Part shown: one piece after another, positions 10,240 through 19,259 of the stretch
Numbering within the stretch: the stretch's first letter is position 1
How the letters are laid out: the number at the start of each line of letters is the position of its first letter
From: Pseudomonas marvdashtae
GTDB taxonomy: Bacteria; Pseudomonadota; Gammaproteobacteria; Pseudomonadales; Pseudomonadaceae
DNA: 64,000 nucleotides
NCBI RefSeq assembly: GCF_014268655.2
Contig: NZ_JABWQX020000001.1
Coordinates: 1,890,001-1,954,000, forward strand
Reading direction: 5' to 3'
The notes under the pieces: generated by a model
What the model was told of the DNA's origin: nothing
Seen by the model: only the letters and a program-made list of their open reading frames with translations
Database searches by the model: none
Program-made: the position numbers and the translations under genes

Positions 10240-13200
10240 TGCTCAAGCGTTTTCTATCTGAAAAAGGCCTGCTGCCGAAGTCCGGTGAGATCAATGATTT
10301 ACCGACGTACTTGATAGAGGAGCAGGGATTGTGTTTCCCGCTGAGCCTTGCCGAGAGTACTGAGTTTTGGCCACTGGTAAGTTACCTCGATCAGCTCGAA
10401 GAGGAGGAGTTCGTATCCCAGCTCAGTGATCGATGGCTACTGTCGTGGGACGAGCTTTATCGACTATTGAATGACGAAGGACACGTCAGCAGCGTACCGT
10501 TGCTCGGATTGCCAAATCAGTCGAACTTTACCCCACAGCTCACTAGCCAAGGCAGTCTTGCTTCGAACGATTTCAAGGTATCGATAGGTGCTTGGCGCGA
10601 TAACGAATCCGCCGCTACAGTGCAAACCAAACGCACGGGCGCAGTCCTCACGTATGGCGATAAAATCGAGCTGCTGCCTGAGGCAACTTATCAATTGGTG
10701 AGTGCTGTTCGGCAGCTCCATTTATCGCAACAAGAAAGCCCTGGCGAACTTACCAACCAGATTGGTTGGGCCAGCGTCCGCAAGCTGGCCCGCAAGGCTG
10801 GCGCAGGTATGGATGGTTTTCTCGAAAAAACCGTTGTGGTCAGGCCCGATAATCTTCGTCTCAATCCACGTAAATCGAGCGTAGGCAATACGCCAGTCAT
10901 CGAGCTGGAACCTACTTTCGACGGGCAGCCGGAAAATTGGCTGGAAAGTTTCGATGCCCACAAACAAGTGCAGGATCGTTACCGAGTTACCGGGGCTGAT
11001 GGATCATTGACCCATGTGCTGATCGAGCCGGAAGTTAAATCGGTGCTCGATTATGTGCGTTCACTGCACGGACGCCGGGTGGCGGGCGACCATGCGCTTT
11101 CATTTATCCGGAATCCCTATAGTGCCTTGGGTGATAGTGCCAGTCAGGTGCTGGACGCTGACACCTATGAAAGCGACCTGGCGGACGCTGGTATCTTCTT
11201 TCACCGTTTTCATCTTGAGCCCGAGCTCAACGATACCGGTCTGCGCATTCAGCGCATTAACCTTACCCTTGAGCCCATTTCACCAACGCCGCAAGCATCG
11301 ATAGAGCTGCCGTTCAACGAAGCCCATGAGTTTGCTCCCTTCGTGCATGAGCTTCAGTTGAAGCTGGCTGCAGGCATGCCGGCGGGCTTCTGGCAGGGTT
11401 ACGAGCTTGAATTAAGCGACTTCGATTTACGCCAATTGGCAGGCATCAGTGAGTTGCTTAGACGCTGGCAGAACGAAGCGGCTGGCGCGGAGTTCGACGC
11501 AGTGTTGGATTTGTCGCTGTATGGCGATCGTGTCACTGGCATCGGCGAAGCAGAGCGCATCACGTCACCTTTTCTGGTCAAGGAGACGACAGAAAACTGG
11601 TTGCCTAAAGACCTCGCGGATTTAGGCATCGACGCCGAAATCCTCGGGCGCTGGGATCCGTCGGATCGGGCTCAGTTTGATGAGTTCGAGCAACGGCTGG
11701 ACGAGGCTCGCGCGGCAGGTGATGAGACGGTGCTGATGCCACTCTCCGACACGCCGCTTTCCATCTCGGCGGCAGAGCAGCTGTTTGATGCCTGGTCCAA
11801 AAAGATATCCATACCCGAGACCCGGATTTCGAGTCTTGACGAAAAAGTAGGCCGTGCGGTACTCCAAATTGGTCATAACATCGACGAGCCAACGTACGTT
11901 CAAGTACGTCAGCAAGCCCTACGAGCAGCACTCGATGCTCAGCCTGAGCTGCCGAGCCTGCTAAGACCCGAAGTCATCTTGAGAGAACATCAGTTACAGG
12001 GCGTTGCATGGCTTCAACATCTCTTCCGGCTTTCGCCAACAGACGTCTCAGGTTGCTTGCTCGCCGATGACATGGGCCTGGGCAAAACCATACAACTGCT
12101 GACGTTTCTGGTCTGGTATTTGGAGCAATATCCTCAAGACAAGCCGACCTTGATCGTTGCGCCGGTTTCATTGCTCGATAACTGGGAGCGAGAGCTGCAC
12201 CGGTTCTTCTTTGCTGACGCACTCCCAGTCCTGAAGCTTTACGGCTCGGCTTTGAGCGCGGTGAAGTTCAAGAAAGATGAGATTCCCGCCGACTTGAAGG
12301 CGAAGGGTATCAAGAACCTGCTTCGCCCGGGCTGGGTTGGCGGTGCACGTATCGTACTGACCACCTATGAAACGCTTCGTGACCAAGAGTTTTCCCTAGC
12401 TCGCCAGCAATGGTCGATCGTCGTGTGCGACGAAGCTCAGAAACTAAAGAACCCTGCCGCTCTGGTGACTCAGGCAATCAAGGCTGTTCCGGCTCGATTC
12501 CGGGTCGCTTGCACCGGGACGCCAGTGGAAAACTCCCTGATTGATCTTTGGTGCCTGTTCGACTTCATCCAGCCAGGCTTCCTTGGCGGGTTGAACCAGT
12601 TTGGTCGGGAGTACCAGCGACCCATCGAAGCTGCACTTGAGCGAGACACCGTTGCCTTGGAACGCTTGCGTGAGCTGATTGAGCCGCAAACCCTGCGCCG
12701 CACCAAACAAGACATCGCCAAAGACCTGCCCGCGAAAATCGAAGACAAGGGTTGCCGTTCACTGTCGATGCACACCCTACAGCGAAATCTTTACCTCTCG
12801 GAAATTTCGGCCTATAGCCAGAAGCAACAGATCGAAGAACAGCTTGATCAGAAAACCTCCGGAATGCTCGGCCTGCTGCACAAGCTCAAACTCATCTGTG
12901 CTCACCCCTATAGTGTTCAGCCGGACAAACGCCTGCGTGACAACTCGCCGAAACTGCGTTGGCTGATCGATACCCTGGAGTCCATCAAAAAGGCTGGGAA
13001 GGGTGACAAAGTCATTCTCTTTACCGAACTGCGTGATATCCAGCGTGAACTTCAACACGCTATTCAGGAGCATTTCGGATTCCGCGCCACCGTGATCAAC
13101 GGCGACACAAGCACCAGCAGCCAGAGCGCGAACAGTCGACAAAAACTGATCGACCAGTTCCAGGCTCAGGCGGGGTTCTCTGTGATCATCCTCTCGACTA

Positions 13201-13487
13201 TTGCCGTTGGCTTTGGTGTCAACGTTCAGGCTGCCAACCACGTCATCCACTTCACCCGATGCTGGAACCCGGCCAAAGAAGATCAAGCCACCGACCGTGC
13301 GTATCGGATCGGGCAGGAGAAGGATGTTTACGTGTATTACCCAACAGTGCGCGATGCAGCGATGCCGACGTTTGAAGCGACGCTGGATGAGCTGTTGAGC
13401 AAGAGACGGGCGTTGGCGAGGGATATGTTGAGCGGCTCCGGGGATATTCAAGCCAGTGACTTTGAACGAGTGCTCGGGGTCAGTTGA
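10239..13487 (+). CDS. zorD: Zorya SNF2-type helicase/nuclease ZorD
   Basis: The 1082-residue protein has a long N-terminal half of unknown fold and a C-terminal SNF2/Swi2 ATPase. The Walker A motif is DDMGLGKTIQ near residue 612, the Walker B box is DEAQ near 731 and motif VI is QATDRAYRIGQ near 1020. ZorD is the effector that, in published systems, degrades or remodels invading DNA. The combination ZorA-B-C-D without ZorE defines type I. All ATPase motifs are intact, so the system looks functional. It is convergent with rmuC, with a hairpin between them. Confidence 0.93.
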   Translation: MLKRFLSEKGLLPKSGEINDLPTYLIEEQGLCFPLSLAESTEFWPLVSYLDQLEEEEFVSQLSDRWLLSWDELYRLLNDEGHVSSVPLLGLPNQSNFTPQLTSQGSLASNDFKVSIGAWRDNESAATVQTKRTGAVLTYGDKIELLPEATYQLVSAVRQLHLSQQESPGELTNQIGWASVRKLARKAGAGMDGFLEKTVVVRPDNLRLNPRKSSVGNTPVIELEPTFDGQPENWLESFDAHKQVQDRYRVTGADGSLTHVLIEPEVKSVLDYVRSLHGRRVAGDHALSFIRNPYSALGDSASQVLDADTYESDLADAGIFFHRFHLEPELNDTGLRIQRINLTLEPISPTPQASIELPFNEAHEFAPFVHELQLKLAAGMPAGFWQGYELELSDFDLRQLAGISELLRRWQNEAAGAEFDAVLDLSLYGDRVTGIGEAERITSPFLVKETTENWLPKDLADLGIDAEILGRWDPSDRAQFDEFEQRLDEARAAGDETVLMPLSDTPLSISAAEQLFDAWSKKISIPETRISSLDEKVGRAVLQIGHNIDEPTYVQVRQQALRAALDAQPELPSLLRPEVILREHQLQGVAWLQHLFRLSPTDVSGCLLADDMGLGKTIQLLTFLVWYLEQYPQDKPTLIVAPVSLLDNWERELHRFFFADALPVLKLYGSALSAVKFKKDEIPADLKAKGIKNLLRPGWVGGARIVLTTYETLRDQEFSLARQQWSIVVCDEAQKLKNPAALVTQAIKAVPARFRVACTGTPVENSLIDLWCLFDFIQPGFLGGLNQFGREYQRPIEAALERDTVALERLRELIEPQTLRRTKQDIAKDLPAKIEDKGCRSLSMHTLQRNLYLSEISAYSQKQQIEEQLDQKTSGMLGLLHKLKLICAHPYSVQPDKRLRDNSPKLRWLIDTLESIKKAGKGDKVILFTELRDIQRELQHAIQEHFGFRATVINGDTSTSSQSANSRQKLIDQFQAQAGFSVIILSTIAVGFGVNVQAANHVIHFTRCWNPAKEDQATDRAYRIGQEKDVYVYYPTVRDAAMPTFEATLDELLSKRRALARDMLSGSGDIQASDFERVLGVS

Positions 13488-13490
13488 GGC

Positions 13491-13517
13491 AAAATGAGCG
13501 GCAAGGGCCGCCGCTCA
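13491..13517 (-). terminator. Terminator for the rmuC/Shango strand
   Basis: An 8-base-pair stem TGAGCGGC/GCCGCTCA with a 7-base loop is followed, read on the minus strand, by TTTTG. It lies 10 bases past the rmuC stop. On the plus strand it lacks a T run, so it would stop zorD transcripts less well. Confidence 0.7.
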
Positions 13518-13526
13518 CTGTTCAGA

Positions 13527-15446
13527 TCAGGTGTTGGCCGCACTTTCCACTGGCAGTGTAGCCAACTCGCTTTCCATCTCTTCATCATCTCCTACCGCTG
13601 AAGCGGGTAGACGCTTGGACACTGTAACGCCTAAGGCAACGAACTTGTCCACGGTTTTGGTCAGGCTTCCGTGATCTCCTTTCAGTGTATTGACGCTTTC
13701 TGTGTAGCTTTTCTGCACCGTTGCGATCTGATTGCCGAGCTTGTCCATTTTTTCCACAAAGATTCGCAACTTGTCGTAGACCTTGCTCGCCATCGTGGCA
13801 AGTTGCAGCGTGCTGCTGTTTTGACGTTGGATACTCCACAAATTCGATACGACCCTTAATACCGGGAGCAAGGTGGTGGCGGTAATTATCGCAATACGTT
13901 TTTCATAGGCTGCCTGGAATACCCCCGGACTGTGCTCAGCCGCTACTAGGTACGCGGGCTCAACCGGCATGAATAAAAACACAAAGTCGGGAGAGTTGAT
14001 TCCGTTAAGGTCGGTGTATTTCTTATCGGACAAACCGTTGATGTGGTTCTTCAACGCCAAAACGTGAGCGGACAGGGCTTTGGTGCGATCTTCGTCGGTT
14101 TCGGCGGCGACGTACTCCGTATAGGCCACCAGCGACATTTTGCTGTCAATGATGATGTGTTTGCCTTCAGGTAAATTGACCACGAAGTCTGGTCGATTGT
14201 TTCCTGCATCGTCGTCCTTGAAGTTCGCCTCGCGGTGGTACTCGAACCCTTTGCGCAGCCCTGCTTGCTCGAGCAGCATTTCTACCTTTTGCTCGCCCCA
14301 GGTGCCTTGAAGTTTTTTGTCGCCTTTGAGCGCCTTGGTAAGGTTTGACGCCTCGGTTGTGATTTGGACGTTCAACTCCATTAGCTTGACCAGCTCGCTT
14401 TTCATCGAGCTTTGGCCTTGGACGGTATCGGAGTGAACCTGATCCACCCGCTGACGGAATGATTCGAGCTGGTCCTTGAACGGTTTTAGCAGCGTGTCCA
14501 GCCCTTGGCGGCTTTGTTCCGAGAAGCTCTGCTGTTTGCTGTCGAAAATCTGATTTGCAAGGTTCTGAAACTCCTGCTTGAGTTGGACCTTGTTATCTTC
14601 CAACAGCTGCAGTTTCTCTGCAGCTGAGTGCTGGTCGCGCTGGTGGCGCATATTTATTTCGGCAAGACTCTGCTTCGCAAGGCTGAGTTCATCTCGCGTA
14701 TCGGCTAGTTCTTTGTCTCGTTGGGCCAATGTGTTGCGCAGCGTGTCCAATTGGTCCTTTTGTTCTGCTGCCTGCCCCAATTGTTCGCGCTGCTTTTTGA
14801 ATTCTTCCTGAGCCTTGTCGAGACGACTTTGGAGGTCCTTATTGGCGGTTTTTACTTCCATTAGCTGATGCGCTTGTTCCGCGCTTTGACCTAGATGCTC
14901 ACCTTGTTTTTGCAGTTGTAGTTGAGCTGCGTCAAAACGCGCTTGCTGCTGCGTCAGCGCCTGCTTCAACTCATCCAACTGCCGAGTCTGCTCCTGGCCT
15001 TGGCCAAGCTCTTGTTTTAATTCGCCGAGCTGTAGCCGGAGTAGGTTCGTTTCCACACTGTGTTTTTCAATGAGAGCGGCGGCCTCTGCGAGTTGCTGCG
15101 CTTTATCGAGCGTGCGTTGCTTCTCGGCCTCCAGCGAAGTCTTGAACTCGCTGAGCTGAATGCTGAGCTGCTTCTCGATCTCTCGATGGTTCACCAATGC
15201 TTCACTGGCCAGTTTCAGCTCATTTTGATGTTCCGATTGCTCATGGAGCATTTGCTGCTCACGTTGCCGAGAAAGCGCAACATCGTTCAGCAATTGCTGG
15301 TGTTCAGCTTGATGACTGGATTGTATTTCGGAGAATTGTTGAGCCAGCTTGCCTGCCGCGATACGGCTATTGATCCAGAAACCGATCCCCAGAAACAGCA
15401 AGCTGAAGAGTCCGATCAGGGCCGGAATGAGATATTGTTGTGCCAT
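13527..15446 (-). CDS. rmuC: RmuC-family DNA recombination/nuclease-like protein in defence island
   Basis: The 639-residue protein starts with a membrane helix (about residues 5-27) and a very long glutamine-rich coiled coil (about 30-300). The RmuC domain follows at about 330-590. This contains RPDFVVNLPEGKHIIIDSK, matching the D...DxK pattern of restriction-endonuclease-fold nucleases. RmuC limits inversion at short inverted repeats in E. coli. This copy is longer than the E. coli protein (about 475 residues) because of the coiled coil. It lies 218 bases after sngC on the same strand and convergent with zorD. AAAGGA precedes the ATG. It may be a defence accessory rather than the housekeeping copy. 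Confidence 0.88.
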   Translation of the reverse strand: MAQQYLIPALIGLFSLLFLGIGFWINSRIAAGKLAQQFSEIQSSHQAEHQQLLNDVALSRQREQQMLHEQSEHQNELKLASEALVNHREIEKQLSIQLSEFKTSLEAEKQRTLDKAQQLAEAAALIEKHSVETNLLRLQLGELKQELGQGQEQTRQLDELKQALTQQQARFDAAQLQLQKQGEHLGQSAEQAHQLMEVKTANKDLQSRLDKAQEEFKKQREQLGQAAEQKDQLDTLRNTLAQRDKELADTRDELSLAKQSLAEINMRHQRDQHSAAEKLQLLEDNKVQLKQEFQNLANQIFDSKQQSFSEQSRQGLDTLLKPFKDQLESFRQRVDQVHSDTVQGQSSMKSELVKLMELNVQITTEASNLTKALKGDKKLQGTWGEQKVEMLLEQAGLRKGFEYHREANFKDDDAGNNRPDFVVNLPEGKHIIIDSKMSLVAYTEYVAAETDEDRTKALSAHVLALKNHINGLSDKKYTDLNGINSPDFVFLFMPVEPAYLVAAEHSPGVFQAAYEKRIAIITATTLLPVLRVVSNLWSIQRQNSSTLQLATMASKVYDKLRIFVEKMDKLGNQIATVQKSYTESVNTLKGDHGSLTKTVDKFVALGVTVSKRLPASAVGDDEEMESELATLPVESAANT

Positions 15447-15664
15447 CGGTAGGTCCTTTTATCGCTGGGGTGGATTGCAAAATGATGGCACGGAGCTGGT
15501 CGACTGAGAACTGTTATATCGACCTGATTTTAATCGAAGGTAAGCTTCTCGGAGATTTCGATGTTTAAGTGTTAGCCGGTGGGCCACGATACTCGATTAA
15601 AAACAAATCATTCCGTGCCGGCCGGTAAATAGGCCCAGGTTAAGCAAAGGGGAGCCGGCGGTGA

Positions 15665-17989
15665 TTACTCATCATCAGCCCAGCGGGGAAGCATCGCAGT
15701 GTTTTCTGCGTCTAGCATCGGATCAATGCAGCGCAGTTTCTTCCGCTTATTTTCCACGGAATGACTCTGTGCAAAAAGAATTGCGGTCGAGATATCGAGC
15801 GATATGGAAGCAAACGACTTTATCAGCAAGGATTGCGGCAGTGCCCAATCCCACTTTTCGCGCAGCATGTTTTCCACCTCCGAAAGTATCGAATCTAGAT
15901 CAGCAGCATCCAGGCTTCCGACTTCCTTCAGTGCCATTTGGGTTCGACCGATGTCGGCGTCAACCTCAATGGCAAGGCCTGCGTTATCACAAGAAAGGCC
16001 GACATGATTGAGTAACAAGCGCAGTGCATCGTTGGCATGATCACCTAGCCAGCTCATCAGATAACACTTACCGCCCGACTCAACTATGTAGCGCTTACCA
16101 AGTCCCAGCGAAACAAATGTCTTTCGAGCCTCGTCGAGAAGCTCTTGAGCCCCTTGATCAATAAAGGGGCAGGGGAGTGTGTCTGCCAAGACGGCTCGCA
16201 TTTCTTGGCGTACGTTGTCATGCACCATCGCACCCAGACCATCGAACTGAGGAGGGGCGCCACCGCGTGCTGCTGAAACGATGATGACTTTGGCCTGGAG
16301 ATCAACATCACGAACCTGCCACCTCCGGCCTCCCAAAATAATGCGCTGATCCTTGGTCAGTGGACGGCTTACCGGCACAGATCCCAGTGCCCTACCATCG
16401 CATACAAGGCGAAATTCTTCGTCGCTGGTGAATGCGCTGTAGAACTCATAGTGGTTGATCAATCGCTCTCCAACCGTCCCAGGGAGAAGCAACCCTGAGC
16501 TGTCCTGAACAATGAGCTCGTGCTCGCCGAGCGCCTTGAGCAACTTCACAAAGTCTGGTTTCTCAACTTTTGGAAATGCTCCCTCAGCAATCAAACTTTT
16601 CCAGAGATCTGCAGCAGATGCACCGCCGCACTGGGCAATCACTGAAAGACATTGTTGAACGAGGGTGGACGCGTGAATGCCTTGAGCCCTGGGAGGTTCA
16701 AACCACCCCTTGGCCAGCAGTCGAACCATGGCAATGGTTTGAACCAAGCCTTGGCGCAGTTGATCCGAGAGGCTCGATCCATCTCTGAGTGGCGATTCCT
16801 TGCAGTAAACGCGCAGCGTTGCTTTTTCTCCTGGGCGCCTTCCCGATCGCCCTAGACGTTGTCGCAGACTCGCCACCGATGGTGGGGCACCAATCTGCAC
16901 GACTGTTTTGATGCTGCCGATGTCTATGCCGAGCTCAAGCGTCGTGGTGCAAATCGCGGATGCTGCTTGAGTCCCTGCCTTGAGAGCATGCTCTGCTTGC
17001 TCACGTAAGTCCTTCGAAAGGCTACCGTGATGAGGCCAGAATTCGTTAGGCACGCCGTCTTTCTCGCAGCGCCGTCGCAGTTGATCTGCGTACCATTCAA
17101 CCTGAGACCGGCTGTTTGGGAAAATCAGGTTGTTACTGCCGCGTAACACCTTGTAAAGATGATCAGCGATCGCGAAGTCTGGGCTTGCCTCGTTCTCTGT
17201 CTCGTCTTCATTTTCCGCCTGGTCAGAGAGCTTTACGGGCTTCTTCTTGAGCTCGCTCATGGGTGGCTGAATGTAACCACGAACTTGCACCTGGAGAGTC
17301 TGGTTGGAGCTTTTTGATTCAATGACGGTAACGCCATCGGCATTTCCCGGACGCAAAAACTCCGACGCCATCTTCATATCGCCGAGGGTGGCTGAGAGCC
17401 CGACTCTAGGGAGACGGTGGCCGGCAACAAGTTCTACCCGATGCATTAGCGACTGAAGTTGCTTGCCTCGTTCGCTACCGATGAACGCATGCAGCTCATC
17501 CACGACGATATAACGCAGGTGCTGGAACACCCCGCCAAGACTTGAACCGCGGTTGACGAACAGGGCTTCAAGGGATTCAGGAGTGATCAGAAGCACCCCC
17601 TCAGGGGACTTCAAAAAGCGATGCTTTTTGCTTGAGGAGATGTCTCCGTGCCAAGCCACTACGGGAATCTCAAGCTGCTCACAAAGACGGCTTAACCTGT
17701 CCCACTGGTCGTTGATCAGGGCCTTGAGCGGGCTGATATACAGCACCGAACCGGGTGGATCATCACGATTCAGCAAATTGGTGAGTATGGGAAGAAAAGC
17801 AGCCTCGGTTTTGCCTGCCGCTGTTGCTGCGGCGATGATGACATCCTGATCGGCGTCCACCAGAACAGGTACCGCCCATTCCTGGGCGTCGCGCAAGGAA
17901 GTCCAGCCTTCCGCCCAAACCCATCGCTGGATTCGGGATTCAAGTTGATCGAAACCCGATGACTCAGAGTGTGAAGGTGGCAAGTTCAT
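15665..17989 (-). CDS. sngC: Shango helicase SngC (BrxHII/Lhr-like)
   Basis: The 774-residue protein is a superfamily 2 DEAD/DEAH-type helicase. The Walker A motif is AAATAAGKTEAA near residue 50, the Walker B box is VVDELHAF near 163 and motif VI is QRLGRSGRR near 375. A long C-terminal region follows. It belongs to the branch that includes BREX BrxHII and Lhr. The ATG at 17989 overlaps the end of sngB by 26 bases; a second ATG lies at 17998, and the open frame further upstream only runs inside sngB. With a TerB-domain protein and a DUF2791 ATPase it forms the published Shango anti-phage system. Confidence 0.87.
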   Translation of the reverse strand: MNLPPSHSESSGFDQLESRIQRWVWAEGWTSLRDAQEWAVPVLVDADQDVIIAAATAAGKTEAAFLPILTNLLNRDDPPGSVLYISPLKALINDQWDRLSRLCEQLEIPVVAWHGDISSSKKHRFLKSPEGVLLITPESLEALFVNRGSSLGGVFQHLRYIVVDELHAFIGSERGKQLQSLMHRVELVAGHRLPRVGLSATLGDMKMASEFLRPGNADGVTVIESKSSNQTLQVQVRGYIQPPMSELKKKPVKLSDQAENEDETENEASPDFAIADHLYKVLRGSNNLIFPNSRSQVEWYADQLRRRCEKDGVPNEFWPHHGSLSKDLREQAEHALKAGTQAASAICTTTLELGIDIGSIKTVVQIGAPPSVASLRQRLGRSGRRPGEKATLRVYCKESPLRDGSSLSDQLRQGLVQTIAMVRLLAKGWFEPPRAQGIHASTLVQQCLSVIAQCGGASAADLWKSLIAEGAFPKVEKPDFVKLLKALGEHELIVQDSSGLLLPGTVGERLINHYEFYSAFTSDEEFRLVCDGRALGSVPVSRPLTKDQRIILGGRRWQVRDVDLQAKVIIVSAARGGAPPQFDGLGAMVHDNVRQEMRAVLADTLPCPFIDQGAQELLDEARKTFVSLGLGKRYIVESGGKCYLMSWLGDHANDALRLLLNHVGLSCDNAGLAIEVDADIGRTQMALKEVGSLDAADLDSILSEVENMLREKWDWALPQSLLIKSFASISLDISTAILFAQSHSVENKRKKLRCIDPMLDAENTAMLPRWADDE

Positions 17990-19259
17990 CGTCCGCATCG
18001 ACTTTGGTATCGTCTTCGCCGCCTGAGTCCCTGGCGACCTCGACGGCTCCAAGCAGCATTCGCCAATCGGCGCCCGGGTTTTGCTCCAAGATGGCGAGCA
18101 GGTTGATGAACGCTGTGATCGTGGTACGTGGCGTGCGGAAGTAAGCTTCTCCCAGGCGCTGATTACAATGCGCCATGAACAAGGGGAGCGCTTCGTCAGG
18201 TAGTAAGTATTTTTCGACATCCCCGCCAGCGTATACGTGACGAAGCTTCTGAAGCAGCACGTAGAAGTCTTCCGGGGTCAGGCTGGTCAGGCGAATGACC
18301 GGCCCCGACAGATCCACCAATCCTGATTTTGCAAACGAGTTCTCGGCCAATCGAGATTGCAGGGCAGGGTAGCTGAATAGCCCCCGACGAGTGTCCATCA
18401 AAAACTCAGGAGTGCCACCTAAAACGAAACCAAGCCCTTCGGACGATCCCTGCAGAGAGTCGTTGAGGATACGGAGGATCTGTTCGTAATTGGCATTACG
18501 AGCTTGGGTATTGGCCAGTTTGTAGAGGTTGACCAGTTCGTCGAGGCAGATCATCAGACCGCCAAAACCTGCAAGTCTGACGAATCTCGACAGGAGCTTG
18601 AGCTGATCGTAGACGGAGGCATCATCAATGATGGTTCGTACGCCCAAGGCTGCTCGGGCATCAGTCTTAGTAGTGAACTCTCCACGTAACCAACGGATGG
18701 CGTCGGCCTTGAGCTGCTCGTTGCCTTCTTCGAAACCTCGGCAATAGGCGGCAATTACCTCCGCAAAATCAAACCCGTTAACCATCTCGGTCAGCTCGGC
18801 CAAGTGAGCACGAATAACAGTCTCGCTGTCCGTACCCGCCGCCTTGGCTTCGGTTTTGGCCTGAGAGATGAATTTCTCAACAATGCCTTGCATAGCCCCA
18901 CCGTCGGGCTTCGTACGCGTCGACATATTTTTAGCCAACTCGGAGTAAAGCGAACGTGCTTGTCCACCCGTGGCATGTAATCTGCGATCTGGGTTCAAGT
19001 CGGCATGCATGGTGACAAGCTTGCGCTCCATGGCAATGGCTCGTACCAGGTTCAGAAAGAATGTCTTGCCCGCACCGTACTCGCCAATGACGACTCGAAA
19101 TGCCGATCCACTTTCAACCAGGCGATTGACGTCCTTAATCAGTGCATCTAGTTCGCCTACCCGGCCAACCTGAATCAGGTGTTGGCCCACGCGAGGAACG
19201 ACGCCTGCGCGTAGCGACTGGATGACCGCATCGCGATCCTTGGCTCTGATAGTGCTCAT
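17964..19259 (-). CDS. sngB: Shango ATPase SngB (DUF2791/BrxD-like)
   Basis: The 431-residue protein is a P-loop ATPase of the DUF2791 family shared with BrxD and BrxC of BREX systems. Walker A is GEYGAGKTFF with Lys65, and LMICLDELVNLYK near residue 230 is Walker B. It starts with ATGA overlapping the sngA stop and ends inside sngC, so the three genes are translationally coupled. Its role is probably to load or control the SngC helicase, which is inference from the BREX parallel. Confidence 0.88.
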   Translation of the reverse strand: MSTIRAKDRDAVIQSLRAGVVPRVGQHLIQVGRVGELDALIKDVNRLVESGSAFRVVIGEYGAGKTFFLNLVRAIAMERKLVTMHADLNPDRRLHATGGQARSLYSELAKNMSTRTKPDGGAMQGIVEKFISQAKTEAKAAGTDSETVIRAHLAELTEMVNGFDFAEVIAAYCRGFEEGNEQLKADAIRWLRGEFTTKTDARAALGVRTIIDDASVYDQLKLLSRFVRLAGFGGLMICLDELVNLYKLANTQARNANYEQILRILNDSLQGSSEGLGFVLGGTPEFLMDTRRGLFSYPALQSRLAENSFAKSGLVDLSGPVIRLTSLTPEDFYVLLQKLRHVYAGGDVEKYLLPDEALPLFMAHCNQRLGEAYFRTPRTTITAFINLLAILEQNPGADWRMLLGAVEVARDSGGEDDTKVDADDELATFTL

